A DNA stretch of 64,000 bases from Pilaira anomala (Eukaryota; Mucoromycota; Mucoromycetes; Mucorales; Mucoraceae): contig JAIXMQ010000018.1 of the NCBI GenBank assembly GCA_025716855.1, forward strand, positions 186,001-250,000. The letters are read 5' to 3'. Under the pieces are notes generated by a model, which worked only from the letters and a program-made list of their open reading frames with translations, was not told where the DNA came from and did no database searches. Of this stretch, positions 47,274-58,824 are shown in pieces. The translations under genes were made by a program, and so were the position numbers. Numbering within the stretch: position 1 is the stretch's first letter; the number at the start of each line of letters is the position of its first letter.

Positions 47274-48393
47274 TTATAAAGGTAAGAAAGGTTTCTTTTC
47301 ATCTTCTTGTGCTTTTTCGAGATATGCAGGAGGTTGTTGTTCCTTTTGAGCCCAAATTTCTTCATGTTGAACTAATGCAACTGGCTCGTAGGTTGAATTT
47401 GTAAAAGTAAGGATTTGACGAATAGCGAAAACAAGACCTAAAAAGAAAGCAGCAATAGCAGACATGAAAAGACCTTTCATCAAGTTACTAGCATTATCCC
47501 ACCATAAATCTTGATTCTTTTCATCAAACGATTGGAAAAAGTCTATAATAAATAATTTAAATCTATTATTAGCATAATATATAATAAAATCCCCCACCTC
47601 CCCCCCTTTATTTGTTTATTTACTTACTTTTTTCGTCAACAGGACCAGGAAGCATAAAACCTGTAAGAGGGTCAACAGACCACTTGATCAACGAACCATT
47701 ATCAAACACATCTAAAATCTGCTGACCAGCTTCAGTCTGGACCACTCTTTCTCCATTGATTTCCGTGATCAGTTCCTTAACACCAATACGACGGAATGTT
47801 AAACCATCATCTGTCTTTAATTCATCCAGGATATTTGCAGTGACTTCAACTTTAACAAGACCAATATCAAAACTATCGGCCAAGATTGCTTCTTCTTCTA
47901 AAGATGCAACTATTAACTTTTGTGGATTAGATGCCATTTGTGCTTCAACTTCGATATTAGATACACCAATTTCAATAGGTTGACCATTACACATCAACTA
48001 AAAAAAAAAAAAAAAATGATATATGTATACAGTGAGTTTTTTTTTTTTTTTTGTGTGTGTGATATATTTTTTTTTACCTGGTTTTCGTAAATATCAAATG
48101 TAACTCGAACTGCCATGACTCTTTCAGCTAAAAGAGTACCATCATCATCAAGAAGATCATCTACTCTTGTTACTGTAACAAAAAGGTTTTCATCACCTCG
48201 TGCATTATATGTATTTTCTACAAGGTCAATCGAAGTAACTGATACATCTTGAAGTGGTGCAGCTATCGTTAATGTTGCAAGTGCTAAAAAAAAAATAAAT
48301 ATTTTAGTTGTCAAAATCTTAACTTTTATCTATATATTCTTATATACCAAATAAAGCAGAAAGTGAAAGTAATTTATTGAAAGAGAATTTCAT
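47274..48393 (-). CDS. Unrecognised type I membrane protein with signal peptide
   Basis: Exons on the minus strand are 48348-48393, 48078-48283, 47628-47997 and 47274-47542, giving 296 aa. Exons 1 and 2 together encode a signal peptide (MKFSFNKLLSLSALF-ALATLTIAA). A lumenal domain of about 200 residues with alternating hydrophobic beta-like strands follows (DENLFVTVTRVDDLLDD, VRVTFDIYENQ, LMCNGQPIEIGVSNIEVEAQ, GLVKVEVTANILDEL). After a cytosol-facing boundary there is one transmembrane helix at about 231-252 (GLFMSAIAAFFLGLVFAIRQ) and a short proline-containing tail with QQPPAY and KKPFLPL. QPPAY resembles a PPxY-like adaptor motif (inference). No family recognised. Splicing and the signal peptide split by an intron strongly support a real gene. 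Confidence 0.75.
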
Positions 48394-48994
48394 TATTGAA
48401 GTGAAAAGAAAAGAGAAGAAGAAAAAAAAAAAAAAAAAAGGATAAAAAATAGGTTTTTTTAAGGTTGCATTTAAACCAATCATAATGATTGTTTTTTCCG
48501 TTTCAAAAAAGTATAGCGTCAAAAAAAAAAACTGGGCTGAAGCCGTGTAGAGTGTATGACGATTTTTACTTTTATACTTTAAAAGTATAAATGTATTTAT
48601 TATTTTACGCAATTGCGTTTTTCTTTCATAAAAATGTCATTTTAAATTATTGAATTTTGGCTGTTATAATCTATATTTAGTAGTAACAACAATTATATAT
48701 TTGCTTATTAAAAAGGAGTCAAATTTGATAAAAAAAAAAGGGAACTTATACTATAGCAAATCCGTATTAGTGATAATTCCGACAAACAAAAAGACTCAAT
48801 ATCGTCATCTTTTATTTATTCTTAAGCCTCAACGAAAGAAAAAGACCTTGTTGCATATATTTAAACCAAGCATAAAAATTAGATTGCATGATAGATTGTG
48901 CTCACTATCATGTTATATTCTTTTTATGTGTAAAAAAAAAAGAAAAAACAAGCAAATATAGCGTAAAAAACATTGTCTATTTAAATTGATCTAA
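48394..48994. other. Intergenic region between two minus-strand genes
   Basis: 5' flank of the type I membrane protein gene (A-run at 48422-48439, sense T-run close to its ATG) and 3' flank of the F-box gene. The + ORF at 48650-48961 is lysine/asparagine-rich chance sequence. Confidence 0.6.
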
Positions 48995-50781
48995 TTATTC
49001 CATAGTGATAAGATCATAACCGAAATCCAATATCATGATTCTCTTATCTTGTCCTGCACTATTATTGAAAAATGATATAAATAACAGAAGTTTTTTTTTA
49101 TAAATCAACAATGTATATATATACCTGATAATCTTTGTACGACTAAGCAAACAGTTGAATATCCAACTTGAATGTCCACTTTGAAAACTTAACAAACATT
49201 TGTTTTCTTTGGCATTCCATACACGTAAAGTCCTATCATAACTTCCACTCACTGCTTTATCCTAATAGTAAAAAAAAAAATTGATGTAAATATATTAAAA
49301 TCGATATCACCCACCCCCCACCCCTTTTTTTTTTTTTTACCTCGAAACTATCAATGGTACGAATAAGATCAGAATGACCAGATAAAGTAGAAATACATTT
49401 TCCAGAATTGACATCCCAGACCTTCAATTTATTATCTTGACCTCCACTATAGATAAATTCACCATCAAATCTAACACAAGCTAAACCTCTTGTGTGACCA
49501 GAAAAAGTCTTTAAACAATGACCGGATTCAATATCCCATAATTTCAAAGTAGAGTCACCAGAAGCAGAAACCACCCGACCGTCAAATGAACCTAAAGCAT
49601 TCACTGGACCTGCATGTCCTACCAGCCTTCTCATCTCAATCCCTGTAATTCGATTCCAAACACGTATGGTAGCATCCCGTGATGAACTAATAATCGTATC
49701 GCCAATGACACATACATCTAATACTCCACCTGAATGTCCTGTTAATCTCTTTTGTGGTAATAAATCAGGTAATGACCAAACTAAACACGTTGTATCTGAA
49801 GAACCAGATACCAGAAAAGATAGATCGGTCGAGACACGTAAACATAAAACGCTTCCTTCGTGATGTGTCTTGGTTGAGATAAGACATGAGGAAGATGATT
49901 TTTTATGGTTGTTGGTTGTAGTAACAACAGAAGAGAGGTCCCATAATTTGATCGATCGATCTCTACTGCCGCTTACAATCTTGTTATTTCCTACCCAGAC
50001 TAAACAATAGACACTATCATCATGACCTGTTAAATATCTTGTCTTGACTTTACCTTGTTTCCATCTTTTATTTAGTTCATGATGGTTTTTGTAGAGGTCG
50101 TAAAATGGTATGGAAGGTAATTGTTTGACTCGGTTTGGGTTATGTTCGATTTGAAATAAGGTTTGCCATAAATAATGATGTTGTTTATGACACGCTTTGT
50201 ATAATTGTTTACATGTTTGTGATAATCTTAATAAACTTTTACAGTCGAGTGATAATAATATCTTTATGATTAATTCGGATGGTAAAAAAAGAATTTGTCG
50301 TTTCTTTATCACTATTTTTTTTTTTTTTAGATGTAAATAAATGTCTTTTCTATCTCTCATTTTACTTACTTTCTAATGAATCTATAGTATTAGTAATAGG
50401 TACAGTGTTATTTTGTAAAGATAAATGATGAATTTGCTGATCTACAACTAATTGACTATTTCTTCGGGGAAATCGAGGTATAAGTGAAGAAATCATTAAT
50501 CGACGTTGCTTAGGAGGAGAACAAAGTGAATGAGAAGAAGAAAAAGAACATCTTCTTCTACGACTAGAGATAGTAGATCGACTACTTGTCGGCGGATTTA
50601 AACATTTCGTAGTAGGAGTTCCATCTTTTTGCATAACAATTGTGATATATGTAGGAAGTTCGGGTGATTTGTTATTGGTTTGTCCATGTGTTGTTGTTCC
50701 TCCTTTTTGATTAGAAAATGGTAAATATGCAAATAATTTTGATGTCGTAGGTGATATTAAAGAAGGTGTAAGTATAGTCAT
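48995..50781 (-). CDS. F-box/WD40 protein (SCF ubiquitin-ligase substrate receptor)
   Basis: Exons on the minus strand are 50370-50781, 49341-50311, 49125-49261 and 48995-49058, giving 527 aa. The N-terminal 137 residues are Ser/Pro/Thr-rich and disordered. An F-box at about 146-185 follows (FLPSELIIKILLSLDCKSLL, RLSQTCKQLYKAC), binding Skp1 in SCF ligases. Seven WD40 repeats complete a propeller, e.g. LTGHDDSVYCLVW...SGSRDRSIKLWD, FSGHTRGLACVRFDGEFIYS and QDNKLKVWDVNSGKCISTLS. The domain order resembles the Fbw7/Cdc4/Pop1 group; substrates are unknown. The Arg/Ser patch RRRRCSFSSSHS is a likely phosphorylation region. Confidence 0.92.
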
Positions 50782-50867
50782 TTTAAAATAAAAAGAAAAA
50801 AAGAAAAGAAAAGAATAAAAAAACCAAAAAAATATCTAAATATTTAAATCAAGTTATATGTGTGTGT

Positions 50868-50898
<31 letters not shown>

Positions 50899-51216
50899 GG
50901 CTTGTCTATCGTTTATAATTGTCAAATTATAATTATTTTATACATTCTCAACTGGCCCTTTTTTATTCTGATTTTATGATTGAATCGCTTTTAAATTTTC
51001 CGAACTTCTTCTTCTTTAAATACGTTAATAAATCATTAAATGGTTTTTTTTTTTTTTTTACTTATCAACAAATCCCGAATTTGCTTATTATACATCAAGT
51101 ATGTGACGCTTTTTTAATTTTCTTCGTTAGGCAAAATGCGTGTGTATGTTACTATTTTATTTTCTTCACGGTTCTTTCATATTCTACAAATCGTGTTTTT
51201 ATCTAAAAAAAACAAA
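50782..51216. other. Divergent intergenic region
   Basis: Shared upstream region of the F-box gene (-) and the C7orf25-like gene (+). A T-run lies at about 50872-50898 and another at about 51043-51059. Small + ORFs here are AT-rich noise. No further gene. Confidence 0.65.
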
Positions 51217-52712
51217 ATGTCTTTACAGGACTCTAGTGAAGAAGAAGAACGAGAAGAAACTTATTTAGAGCTCATTCCTCAAATAAGAGCTTTAAAAGAA
51301 CGTTGTGTTTTTATATTAGAACAGTGTAAAGTTTGGAATGAAGAAAGACCTATTGAAGGTTTATATAGATATACAAATTCACTTACTGCAGAACTCAACT
51401 TTATAGAAAAAGTATATATTCAATAACGCGCGTGAATGGAAAAAAAAACAAGAAAAGCTTATTATCTTATAATTAGTTATTAGAAAACCCTAAATCAATT
51501 AAAAAGGAATATATCCAAAGTACCAACCTAAGTTATCTTGAAGCAGTTTATGAAGCCATGGTAGGTGTAGGTAAAAACCGAGAAGAAGTGATGCGAATCG
51601 TGAGTGTTCCAACAGAGAATAAAGAATGGAAATCACGTACAGCCATGATTCGAGAACGTAGTCTCAAGGTAGATATTGTGGCAGAGCATGGACTTGTTTG
51701 GGTTAAAGTGATTGCACGTAATGCCAAAGCGTTTCGACATGAATTAATGGGTTTAGAATGGGAAGAGTCAGAATCATCTTCCTCAGACGACGACGACGAT
51801 GAAAATACACTTAATCATCAATTTAAATCAGCTGGAGATTTTGATAGTTTACCAATTTTTAAAAAGGCTCGTGAATATCTTCAGACAGCGAAAGCACATC
51901 ATGTTCAATTCTTTACACCACTTGTTGTTTTTGCATTTATGCGTATTCAGGCCGAAAAGGATATTTATGTACAGCGTATTATGAATAAATTGAGCGAGAT
52001 GGGTATTGTGGTTCATTTACAAAGTCCAGATGAAACCATTCAATCGAGTTATATGCCTTTATTATTAAAAGAGGTAAAAGTCAAGGACTTGAGTCACTTT
52101 ACAACCGAGTCATTGAACATGGACGTGAGTTCGATCTTGGCAATATTATCAGAATTATCACATCATGTGTGTTTACCAGAGGAGGTATCAGCGATCCCAA
52201 TCAAGGTACAAGCAGAACGTGAGGCGCAGGTGCCAGCATTACCTCAAATAGCATCTTACATTCGCGGAAAGAAATTATGTATGATTCAAACAGCATATGA
52301 TCGATTAAATGAAATTGTGAATGTAGTGGGTGGTCAAGATGAGGTAGCCAGATTTGAATACTTATTTCGATATCATCTCGGGAAAAGAGAGATGCCATTT
52401 GATCAAAGGTTATGGACGATTTTACCTTCACTTTCGATTGAAGTGATACCTGATGCCGAATCTGATATGTTTAAGAAGTTATTAGAGATACCAAAGAATA
52501 AATCGAAATTAAATAATGGACGAAAGATTCGTTCGAAATTCAGTGATTTTCATGCAAAGATTTTTGGAAGTGGAGATTATTATAAGATGACGACTGTCAC
52601 TTCAATTCAGTGGATGGAAACTGCTTTAAGAGATTCCGGTGTTCAAGGTTCTTTACTGGTTTCTCATGAACCGAGGTCACTTGCTGAAAGGAAAATGACC
52701 AACAAGAAATAA
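51217..52712 (+). CDS. C7orf25/UPF0415 family protein (DUF1308)
   Basis: Exons 51217-51411 and 51477-52712 give 476 aa. The start at MSLQDSS was chosen over an upstream in-frame ATG because an acidic N-terminus follows directly and the upstream part is unlike coding sequence. Recognisable family regions: an N-terminal helical domain (ALKERCVFILEQCKVWNEE), NLSYLEAVYEAM, RSLKVDIVAEHGLVWVKVIA (the most conserved segment), and the C-terminal DUF1308 domain (LNMDVSSILAILSELSHH, FGSGDYYKMTTVTSIQWMET). DUF1308 is thought to adopt a PIN-like fold; cellular role is unknown. An acidic insert (SSSDDDDDE) sits between the two halves. Identification by family resemblance is good. Confidence 0.88.
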
Positions 52713-53251
52713 ACTAATTTTGTATAAAATATTGCATTTTATCTTTTTTTTTTTTTTTTTTTTTTTTTCTTATCGTTCATGTGCTACCATTATAACATGT
52801 TTTTTTTAGAAAATAATAATATTATTATTACTTTTTTTTTTTTTTTATTACAATAATATTTAGGAGTAAAAAAAAAGAGGGAAAATATATAATTAAAAGG
52901 AGAAAATATCATAAAATTGTGAAAAAAGATTAAAGTCATGGAAAGTAGTATATATATATATATAAAAAAAAATAGAAATTATCATATAATGTTCTTGATG
53001 CTGTTTAAATAAAAAAAAATAAAAATTGCTTATCGATAGTAGAGAGAAAGAAGACAGTATGTACTTGGTTTGGGTTACTGGTATATTATATATATATATA
53101 TATATAATTTTGATAATGGTATTATCTTGTTTTTTTTTGTTGTTATAATATTTTTTTGTTTTTTGTTTTTTGAAACTTATTTTGTCATTCTAATGGATGA
53201 CTGTTGAATTATATTTTTTTTTTCAAAGATAGCATAATATAAAAATTAAGC
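52713..53251. other. Intergenic spacer between convergent genes
   Basis: 3' flanks of the C7orf25-like gene (+) and the small cysteine protein gene (-). Contains T-runs at 52745-52768 and 52831-52845 and a (TA)n stretch at about 53086-53105. No gene. Confidence 0.65.
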
Positions 53252-53551
53252 TTATAACTTAATTTCAGGCACTTCTTGTTCTTCTTTGAAAAGAGAGTTT
53301 GGCTCGTTATTTACAAAGGCATCACGTATATTAAGTTCTTCTTGTTGATTAATTAATTCATCAATACCGAGGCACCACTGACTAGGGTGAACTCCATATC
53401 GAGCACAACTAGTCTGATTTATTTCCTTTTATATTAGCCATTATCAATGCTTCACTATCAATGATTTTTTTTTTATAAAACGTACCGAATGACCAGGAAG
53501 CCAATTTCCACATAATTCACAAGTTGCAGGTAAAGTAAAAATGGGATTCAT
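53252..53551 (-). CDS. Short cysteine-motif protein (75 aa), two exons
   Basis: Too short for a simple ORF scan. Minus-strand exons 53486-53551 (22 codons) and 53252-53413 (54 codons including stop) are joined by a 72-nt intron with GTACGT donor, CTAAT branch-like sequence and CAG acceptor. The protein starts MNPIFTLPATCELCGNWLPG and has cysteines C11-x2-C14-x10-C25-x10-C36 (TSCARYGVHPSQWCLG), a possible zinc site, then an acidic tail (EELNIRDAFVNNEPNSLFKE). A T-run on the sense strand sits just upstream of the ATG, as for neighbouring genes. No family recognised. Coherent splice signals and cysteine spacing support a real small gene. Confidence 0.55.
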
Positions 53552-53600
53552 TATAATTTATTTTATTTTTTTGGTTAAGAAAAAAAAAAAAAAAAAAAAA

Positions 53601-53620
53601 AGAGAGAGAGAGAGAGAGAG
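53601..53620 (+). repeat. (AG)n microsatellite, partner of inverted (CT)n
   Basis: (AG)10 next to a run of more than 20 A, upstream (5') of the 75-aa gene. The complementary (CT)12 block lies about 100 bp away at 53724-53747, so the two could pair. Confidence 0.85.
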
Positions 53621-53723
53621 AAGGAGGATTGGGACCTCAGTATTTATATGTTCTTGTCAGAATGTGTCATGTAATTAAATAATGGGCGTGTGTACACACT
53701 TGATGCCCTGAAAATTTTCTGCC

Positions 53724-53747
53724 CTCTCTCTCTCTCTCTCTCTCTCT
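53724..53747 (+). repeat. (CT)n microsatellite
   Basis: (CT)12, inverse complement of the nearby (AG)n at 53601-53620. Confidence 0.85.
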
Positions 53748-55030
53748 TATCTCATGTGGTTTTATTGTCACACTTTTACTAGTAAGTTGTACACTCCTCA
53801 TATATTCAAATAATAATAATAAATAAATAAATAAAAAAAAAAAAACGCCCTTTTTTTTTTTTTACTATCAGTTATAACATTATCATTTGATTAGCCCCGT
53901 GTGTTGTGGCTTACGTTTGCAACAAATTTAGTTAATTTACAAAACTAACTAATGTCAGTTTATTACTCTACCAACAATGATCAAATAAAATAATTCTATA
54001 ATTTAATATATATATACAGAATTACCCGCGTTTTTTTTTTTTATTTTGTACGTGTTCATTTAAAGTTTTTGTTTATTTTGATTTGATTTTTTTCATAAAT
54101 TGCTTAGCATAAATAAATATATATATATATATATAAGAAAAAAAAAAGCATTTGTCTAACTATAATGCGAAAAATCCTCCTTTCTTTGTTAGCTATGCCC
54201 CTTTTATCATAAACTTCATAAACTAAATAAAACATTGTTTAGTCTATGTGACTACTCTCCTATCTTATATTCAATTTACTTATGAAAAAAAAAAATGCTT
54301 CGAGTTTATGTTACACTTGTACCCTTTTTTTTTTCCCTGTAGGTAGTGGTATATTTGAGTTTTTTTTTTTTTACGTTCATAAAATAATCTCTATTATTAT
54401 TTCTTCTTTTTACAAATATAATGAAAAAAGATTACACACATATCAATTACATGCAATTGTTTAGAATGGATCTGGTCTTGTTGCATTTCAACCTTTTGAA
54501 ATATTATAGGGTAAAAATAAAAATCAATTATTTTACTTTTTTGCTTATATATACGCTGTAAAAAAAAAAAATAATAAAAAAAGCCGTGTTTTATTTAACA
54601 TCAATTATATAAACTCCTTTTGTTTTTTAGTAGGTGGACTGTTGTATGAATGGAAATTCTTATAGTATTCTTTATCTAACCATGTACGAATATATATTTT
54701 AATTACTTGCATATAATAAATATGTACACATGCATATATGTATTCATCATTATAAATATAAAAAAAGGAGGGCGGGGTGAGGGAGGGAAAAAGAAAGAAA
54801 AAAAAAATGACGAAGTAACATGCAGGTAAAAAAAAAAAAAAAAACTTCAGACATTTGTTCTTTATTTTTAAATCACCATATTTGACATTATGTAAATGTG
54901 TGATTATATATGAGAAGTGAAGAGGAGAGTAATATTTGTAAATTTGTACGCCATTTATTTTTGTGTATCGTGCATAATTAAGTTTTTACACATGTTACAC
55001 ATCTCACTTTACTCTCTTCTCAGAATAACC

Positions 55031-55052
55031 CACACACACACACACACACACA
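55031..55052 (+). repeat. (CA)11 microsatellite
   Basis: Eleven uninterrupted CA units in intergenic DNA. Confidence 0.9.
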
Positions 55053-56512
55053 ATTCCTTCCATTCTTTTTTAGCTCTGTTATAAGCAACACACCAATTAG
55101 TTTGTTGTTACATTAAATGAAAATGAGTCAATTTATTTGTTTATTTTTCACAACATTTATATTCACTCAGTTTGGTGTTGATTTCATATTCGATTACAAA
55201 GAATGTTTATCTACTGTCAAATTTAAAGACATGCCGTTCATTGTAGATGTAGAATAGAGACCCTTTTTTTTTTATTGTCATTCTATATATAAAATGGTAT
55301 TATATTTATATGCTAAAAATTAAGAATTAATACTTTTTAAAATATGTGAGGGTTTTTATTGATTTATCTCAATGTTTTTAAAATATTCAAAACCATTTTT
55401 TTTTTTTTTTTTTTTTTGGTAGCTAGGGTCTTTTGTATAATGGATAAAGAAGGTAGGATGGACCGCTTTTTTGTCTTCTTTTTTTGTACTTAATTTTTCC
55501 TATCGATTTTTTTTTTTCTTGATTTTAAACCGATTATTACAGCCGATACAAAAGCACATCGATTTCAATGGGAATATTTCATGAAACTGATTCATCCTAA
55601 TTGTTCCTCGAATATAAATTATTACTTTGTTACACATAATTTACTCGTTTTTTTTTTTTTTCTCACTGTTTACAAAAAAAAAAAAAAATGAAAGTCATGT
55701 CACTTTTATAACTTTCAATTGTGAGTTGATTTTCTTCTTTGAAAGTTTTTTCCGTCATTCATAAAAAAAAAAAACTTTATCATTTTTACGTGATTTAGTT
55801 TATGTAAAAAGGATAATTTTTTTTTTTTTTTTTTTTTTAGAAACCCACACGAGTAATTTATTGTATAACCAATAATTTAAGAATCAAGATCCATACTTAA
55901 AACATTTTCCGCACGGACTCCAGTTTTTAAAAACTATTCACGTGTTTTTGGGTATTTTTTTGTTTTTTTTTCAGGTCCACTGTCTAAACCATATGGAATA
56001 ATTTAAATCATCCTATTCTGAATGGGATAAGAGGTACAAGTCAAAAAAATTGGATGGTCTAATTCAAATTTTTTTTTTACACAATAACTTAAAAAACTAT
56101 CTCATTCAAAAAAATAAAATTGAACCCACGTTTTTATTCATATTCTGAAGTAAAATAATCAGAAAAAAAAAATGGAGTACAAATATGTAGATAGCGTCTT
56201 ATAAATTGACATGACTGTGGAGATAAACATCAGTTCAATCCAGATTCTAATCATAAGCACAAGCCATGAGTTATCCTGATCTATTTTTAAGGTAGAGTAG
56301 AACGTTTTTTTTTTTATAAAGACATTTCACATGTCAGGGGCGGGGTCGTCCTTAATTTTCTATAGTATTGTGGTGCAGATCTTGTTTTCCGTGTAACAAA
56401 CTATTTTAAATAAAAACTATAGATAATTTTCACTTTTTTATATCAATTTCTTTTTTTTTTTCTCTCTCTTCATTCATTATTAACAAATAAATAAAAACAA
56501 CACACACACATC

Positions 56513-58824
56513 ATGAAGAATTATACAATTGAAGTCGGACCTGAACAAGTCAATGGTGGACGTATTCGTCGTCATATCCAATCTAAGGATGGACTTGCAC
56601 GTACACCTTCTCCTAACGTTCATACCTTATTTGATGTCCTTCAATTCAGTTCCAAAAAGTATGCTACCGGAAACGCTTTTGGTTATCGTACATTAGAAAA
56701 GATGGTCGAGGAAGAAAAGGAAGTAACTAAAATTATAGATGGTGTTGAAACAAAGCAAATGAAAACTTGGAGTTATTTCCAAATGTCTGGTTACAATTAT
56801 GTCACTTACGCCGCTGCTGGTCAAATGGCTCTTGATATTGGTGCTGGTTTTAGACACTTAGGTTTAAAAAAGAACTCAAAGGTTGAAATCTTTGCTCCTA
56901 CTAGGTAACTTATATAAGAAAGAGTAAAATATAAGAAAAAAAAAACTAACTCTTTTTTTTTTTTTTTCAACCTGTAGTATGTATTGGATTTTAACTGCTC
57001 ATGGTTTATTTACTCAAAGTATGACAATTGTCACTGCTTATGATACACTTGGTGAAGAAGGTTTATTACATTCTATGAACGAGACAGAAGTAGAAGCTAT
57101 CTTTACATCTGCAGAATTATTACCAACTGTTGCAAAGGTTGCCAAGAAATGTCATTCTTTAAAGGTTGTGACTTATAACGGCTCTGCTAAACAAGAACAT
57201 TTGGATCTCTTTGAAGAACTCGGTCTTAAAGTATTGTCGATTCAAGAAGTAACCCAATTAGGTAAAGAAAACCCTATCGAGGCCCTTGCTCCTGAGCCTG
57301 AGGATCTTTGTTGTATTATGTATACTTCTGGAAGTACTGGTAATCCCAAAGGTGTCATGTTATCTCATAAAAATGCTATCGCTGCAAGTAAAGTATACAT
57401 ATATATCTATAAATTAACTTATGAATATCGTATATTCATATTAACCCATCTTTTTTCTCGACTTAGTTGCTTCTACACAAGGCTATTTAGGCTATACTCT
57501 CAACAATAATAGAGATACGATGTTAGCCTACTTACCTCTTGCTCACGTCTTTGAATTTGTTGTTGAAAACTCTTGTCTCTTCTGGGGTGTTACATTAGGT
57601 TACGCGTCTCCTCGTACCTTGACTGATGCATCCGTCAGAAACTGTAAGGGAGATATTAAAGAATTCAGACCTACTTTGATGACAGGTGTACCTGCTGTTT
57701 GGGAAACAATTCGAAAGGGTATCTTGACCAAGATTAAGCAATCTACACCTAACGCACAAGCTATTTTTGAAAAGGCATATAACACCAAGGCATGGTTCTA
57801 TGAAAGAGGTTTACCTGCTCCTCTCCTTGATAAACTTGTATTCAATAAGGTGAAGGAACAAGTCGGTGGTCGTTTAAGATTGGTGATTGCTGGTGGTGCT
57901 CCTTTATCGATTGAAACACAAAAGTTTTTAACACTTGTGATGTGCCCTGTTTTAGTTGGATACGGAATGACAGAAAGTTGTAGTACATGTAGTATTCAAA
58001 TGGCATATCAATTTGGTTATGGTCAAGTCGGTTCCCCTAGTCCTGCTGTTGAAATGAAACTTGTAGATGTACCTGAAGCAAATTACTTTTCTACTAATGA
58101 AACACCACAAGGTGAAATTTGGGTTCGTGGCGCATGTGTCACTAAAGGATATTGGAAACGGGAGGATTTAAATGACGAGCTCTTTGCTGAGGGCGGTTGG
58201 CTCAAGACTGGTGATATCGGTGAATGGAATCCCAACGGTTGTTTATCATTGATTGATCGTAAGAAAAATCTTGTCAAATTAAGTAATGGTGAATATATTG
58301 CTCTTGAAAAATTAGAATCTGTTTATAAGAGTTGTCTTTGTGTGGCCAATATCTGTATCTATGCTGATTCCCTATTACCTCGTGCCGTCGCCTTGATTGT
58401 TCCTGTTGAGAGCGCTCTCTATGCAATTGCTAAAGCAAATGGTGTTGAAGAGAAGGATTGGGAGTCACTTTGCCAAAATGATGTTGTAAAAAAGGCAGTT
58501 CAAGCTGCATTGTCCAAGGAAGCAAAGTCCGCTGGATTAAAGCCAGCAGAAATGCTTTTTGATATTCATCTTTGTTCAGGAGAATGGACAGCTGATAATG
58601 TATGTTAAAAAAAAAAAGCTTTTTTATATGGTTTAATTAGAAAGATGCTAACTATATTTATTTTTTATAGGGTTTATTAACTGCTGCTCAAAAGATGAAG
58701 CGTATTGAAATTGTTAAAATGTACAAGGAACATTTGGACGAAATGTAAGTAATTAAAAACAACAATCATTAGAACGTATAATTAACGTAAATATCTTTAT
58801 AGGAACAAACGCCAATCAGCTTAA
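56513..58824 (+). CDS. Long-chain fatty acid--CoA ligase (acyl-CoA synthetase)
   Basis: ATP-dependent activation of long-chain fatty acids to acyl-CoA. Exons 56513-56904, 56978-57387, 57467-58599, 58671-58744 and 58803-58824 (22 nt) give 676 aa. The adenylate-forming signature YTSGSTGNPKGVMLSH lies at about residue 245. Further motifs: MLAYLPLAHVFEFV, LRLVIAGGAPLS, VGYGMTESCSTC, GGWLKTGDIGEWNPNGCL and the FACS motif DRKKNLVKLSNGEYIALEKL. Fungal Faa-type enzymes sit on ER, lipid droplets or peroxisomes; the C-terminus (NKRQSA) is not a clear PTS1. An AAACAACACACACACATC leader precedes the ATG. Final exons were extended beyond the long exon because the family needs the C-terminal helix (QKMKRIEIVKMYKEHLDEM). 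Paralogue identity (Faa1/Faa2/LACS) not resolved. Confidence 0.95.

Larger units (their letters stand above)
53552..56512. other. Long intergenic region with microsatellites and two doubtful short ORFs
   Basis: 2.96 kb. Holds (AG)n and (CT)n blocks (53601-53620 and 53724-53747), (CA)n (55031-55052), TA-rich runs and many A/T homopolymers. Doubtful coding items: a 46-codon + ORF at 55117-55257 with a hydrophobic start (MKMSQFICLFFTTFIFT), and a possible two-exon + ORF (55440-55452 joined to 55543 onward, reading DTKAHRFQWEYFMKLIHPNC). Neither is supported by family evidence. The 3' end is the acyl-CoA synthetase promoter. Confidence 0.5.

Noticed and set aside
54163..54213. Tiny ORF starting MRKILLSLLAMPLLS, signal-peptide-like
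   Set aside because: Stops after 15 codons and no donor site follows, so it cannot extend into a protein.
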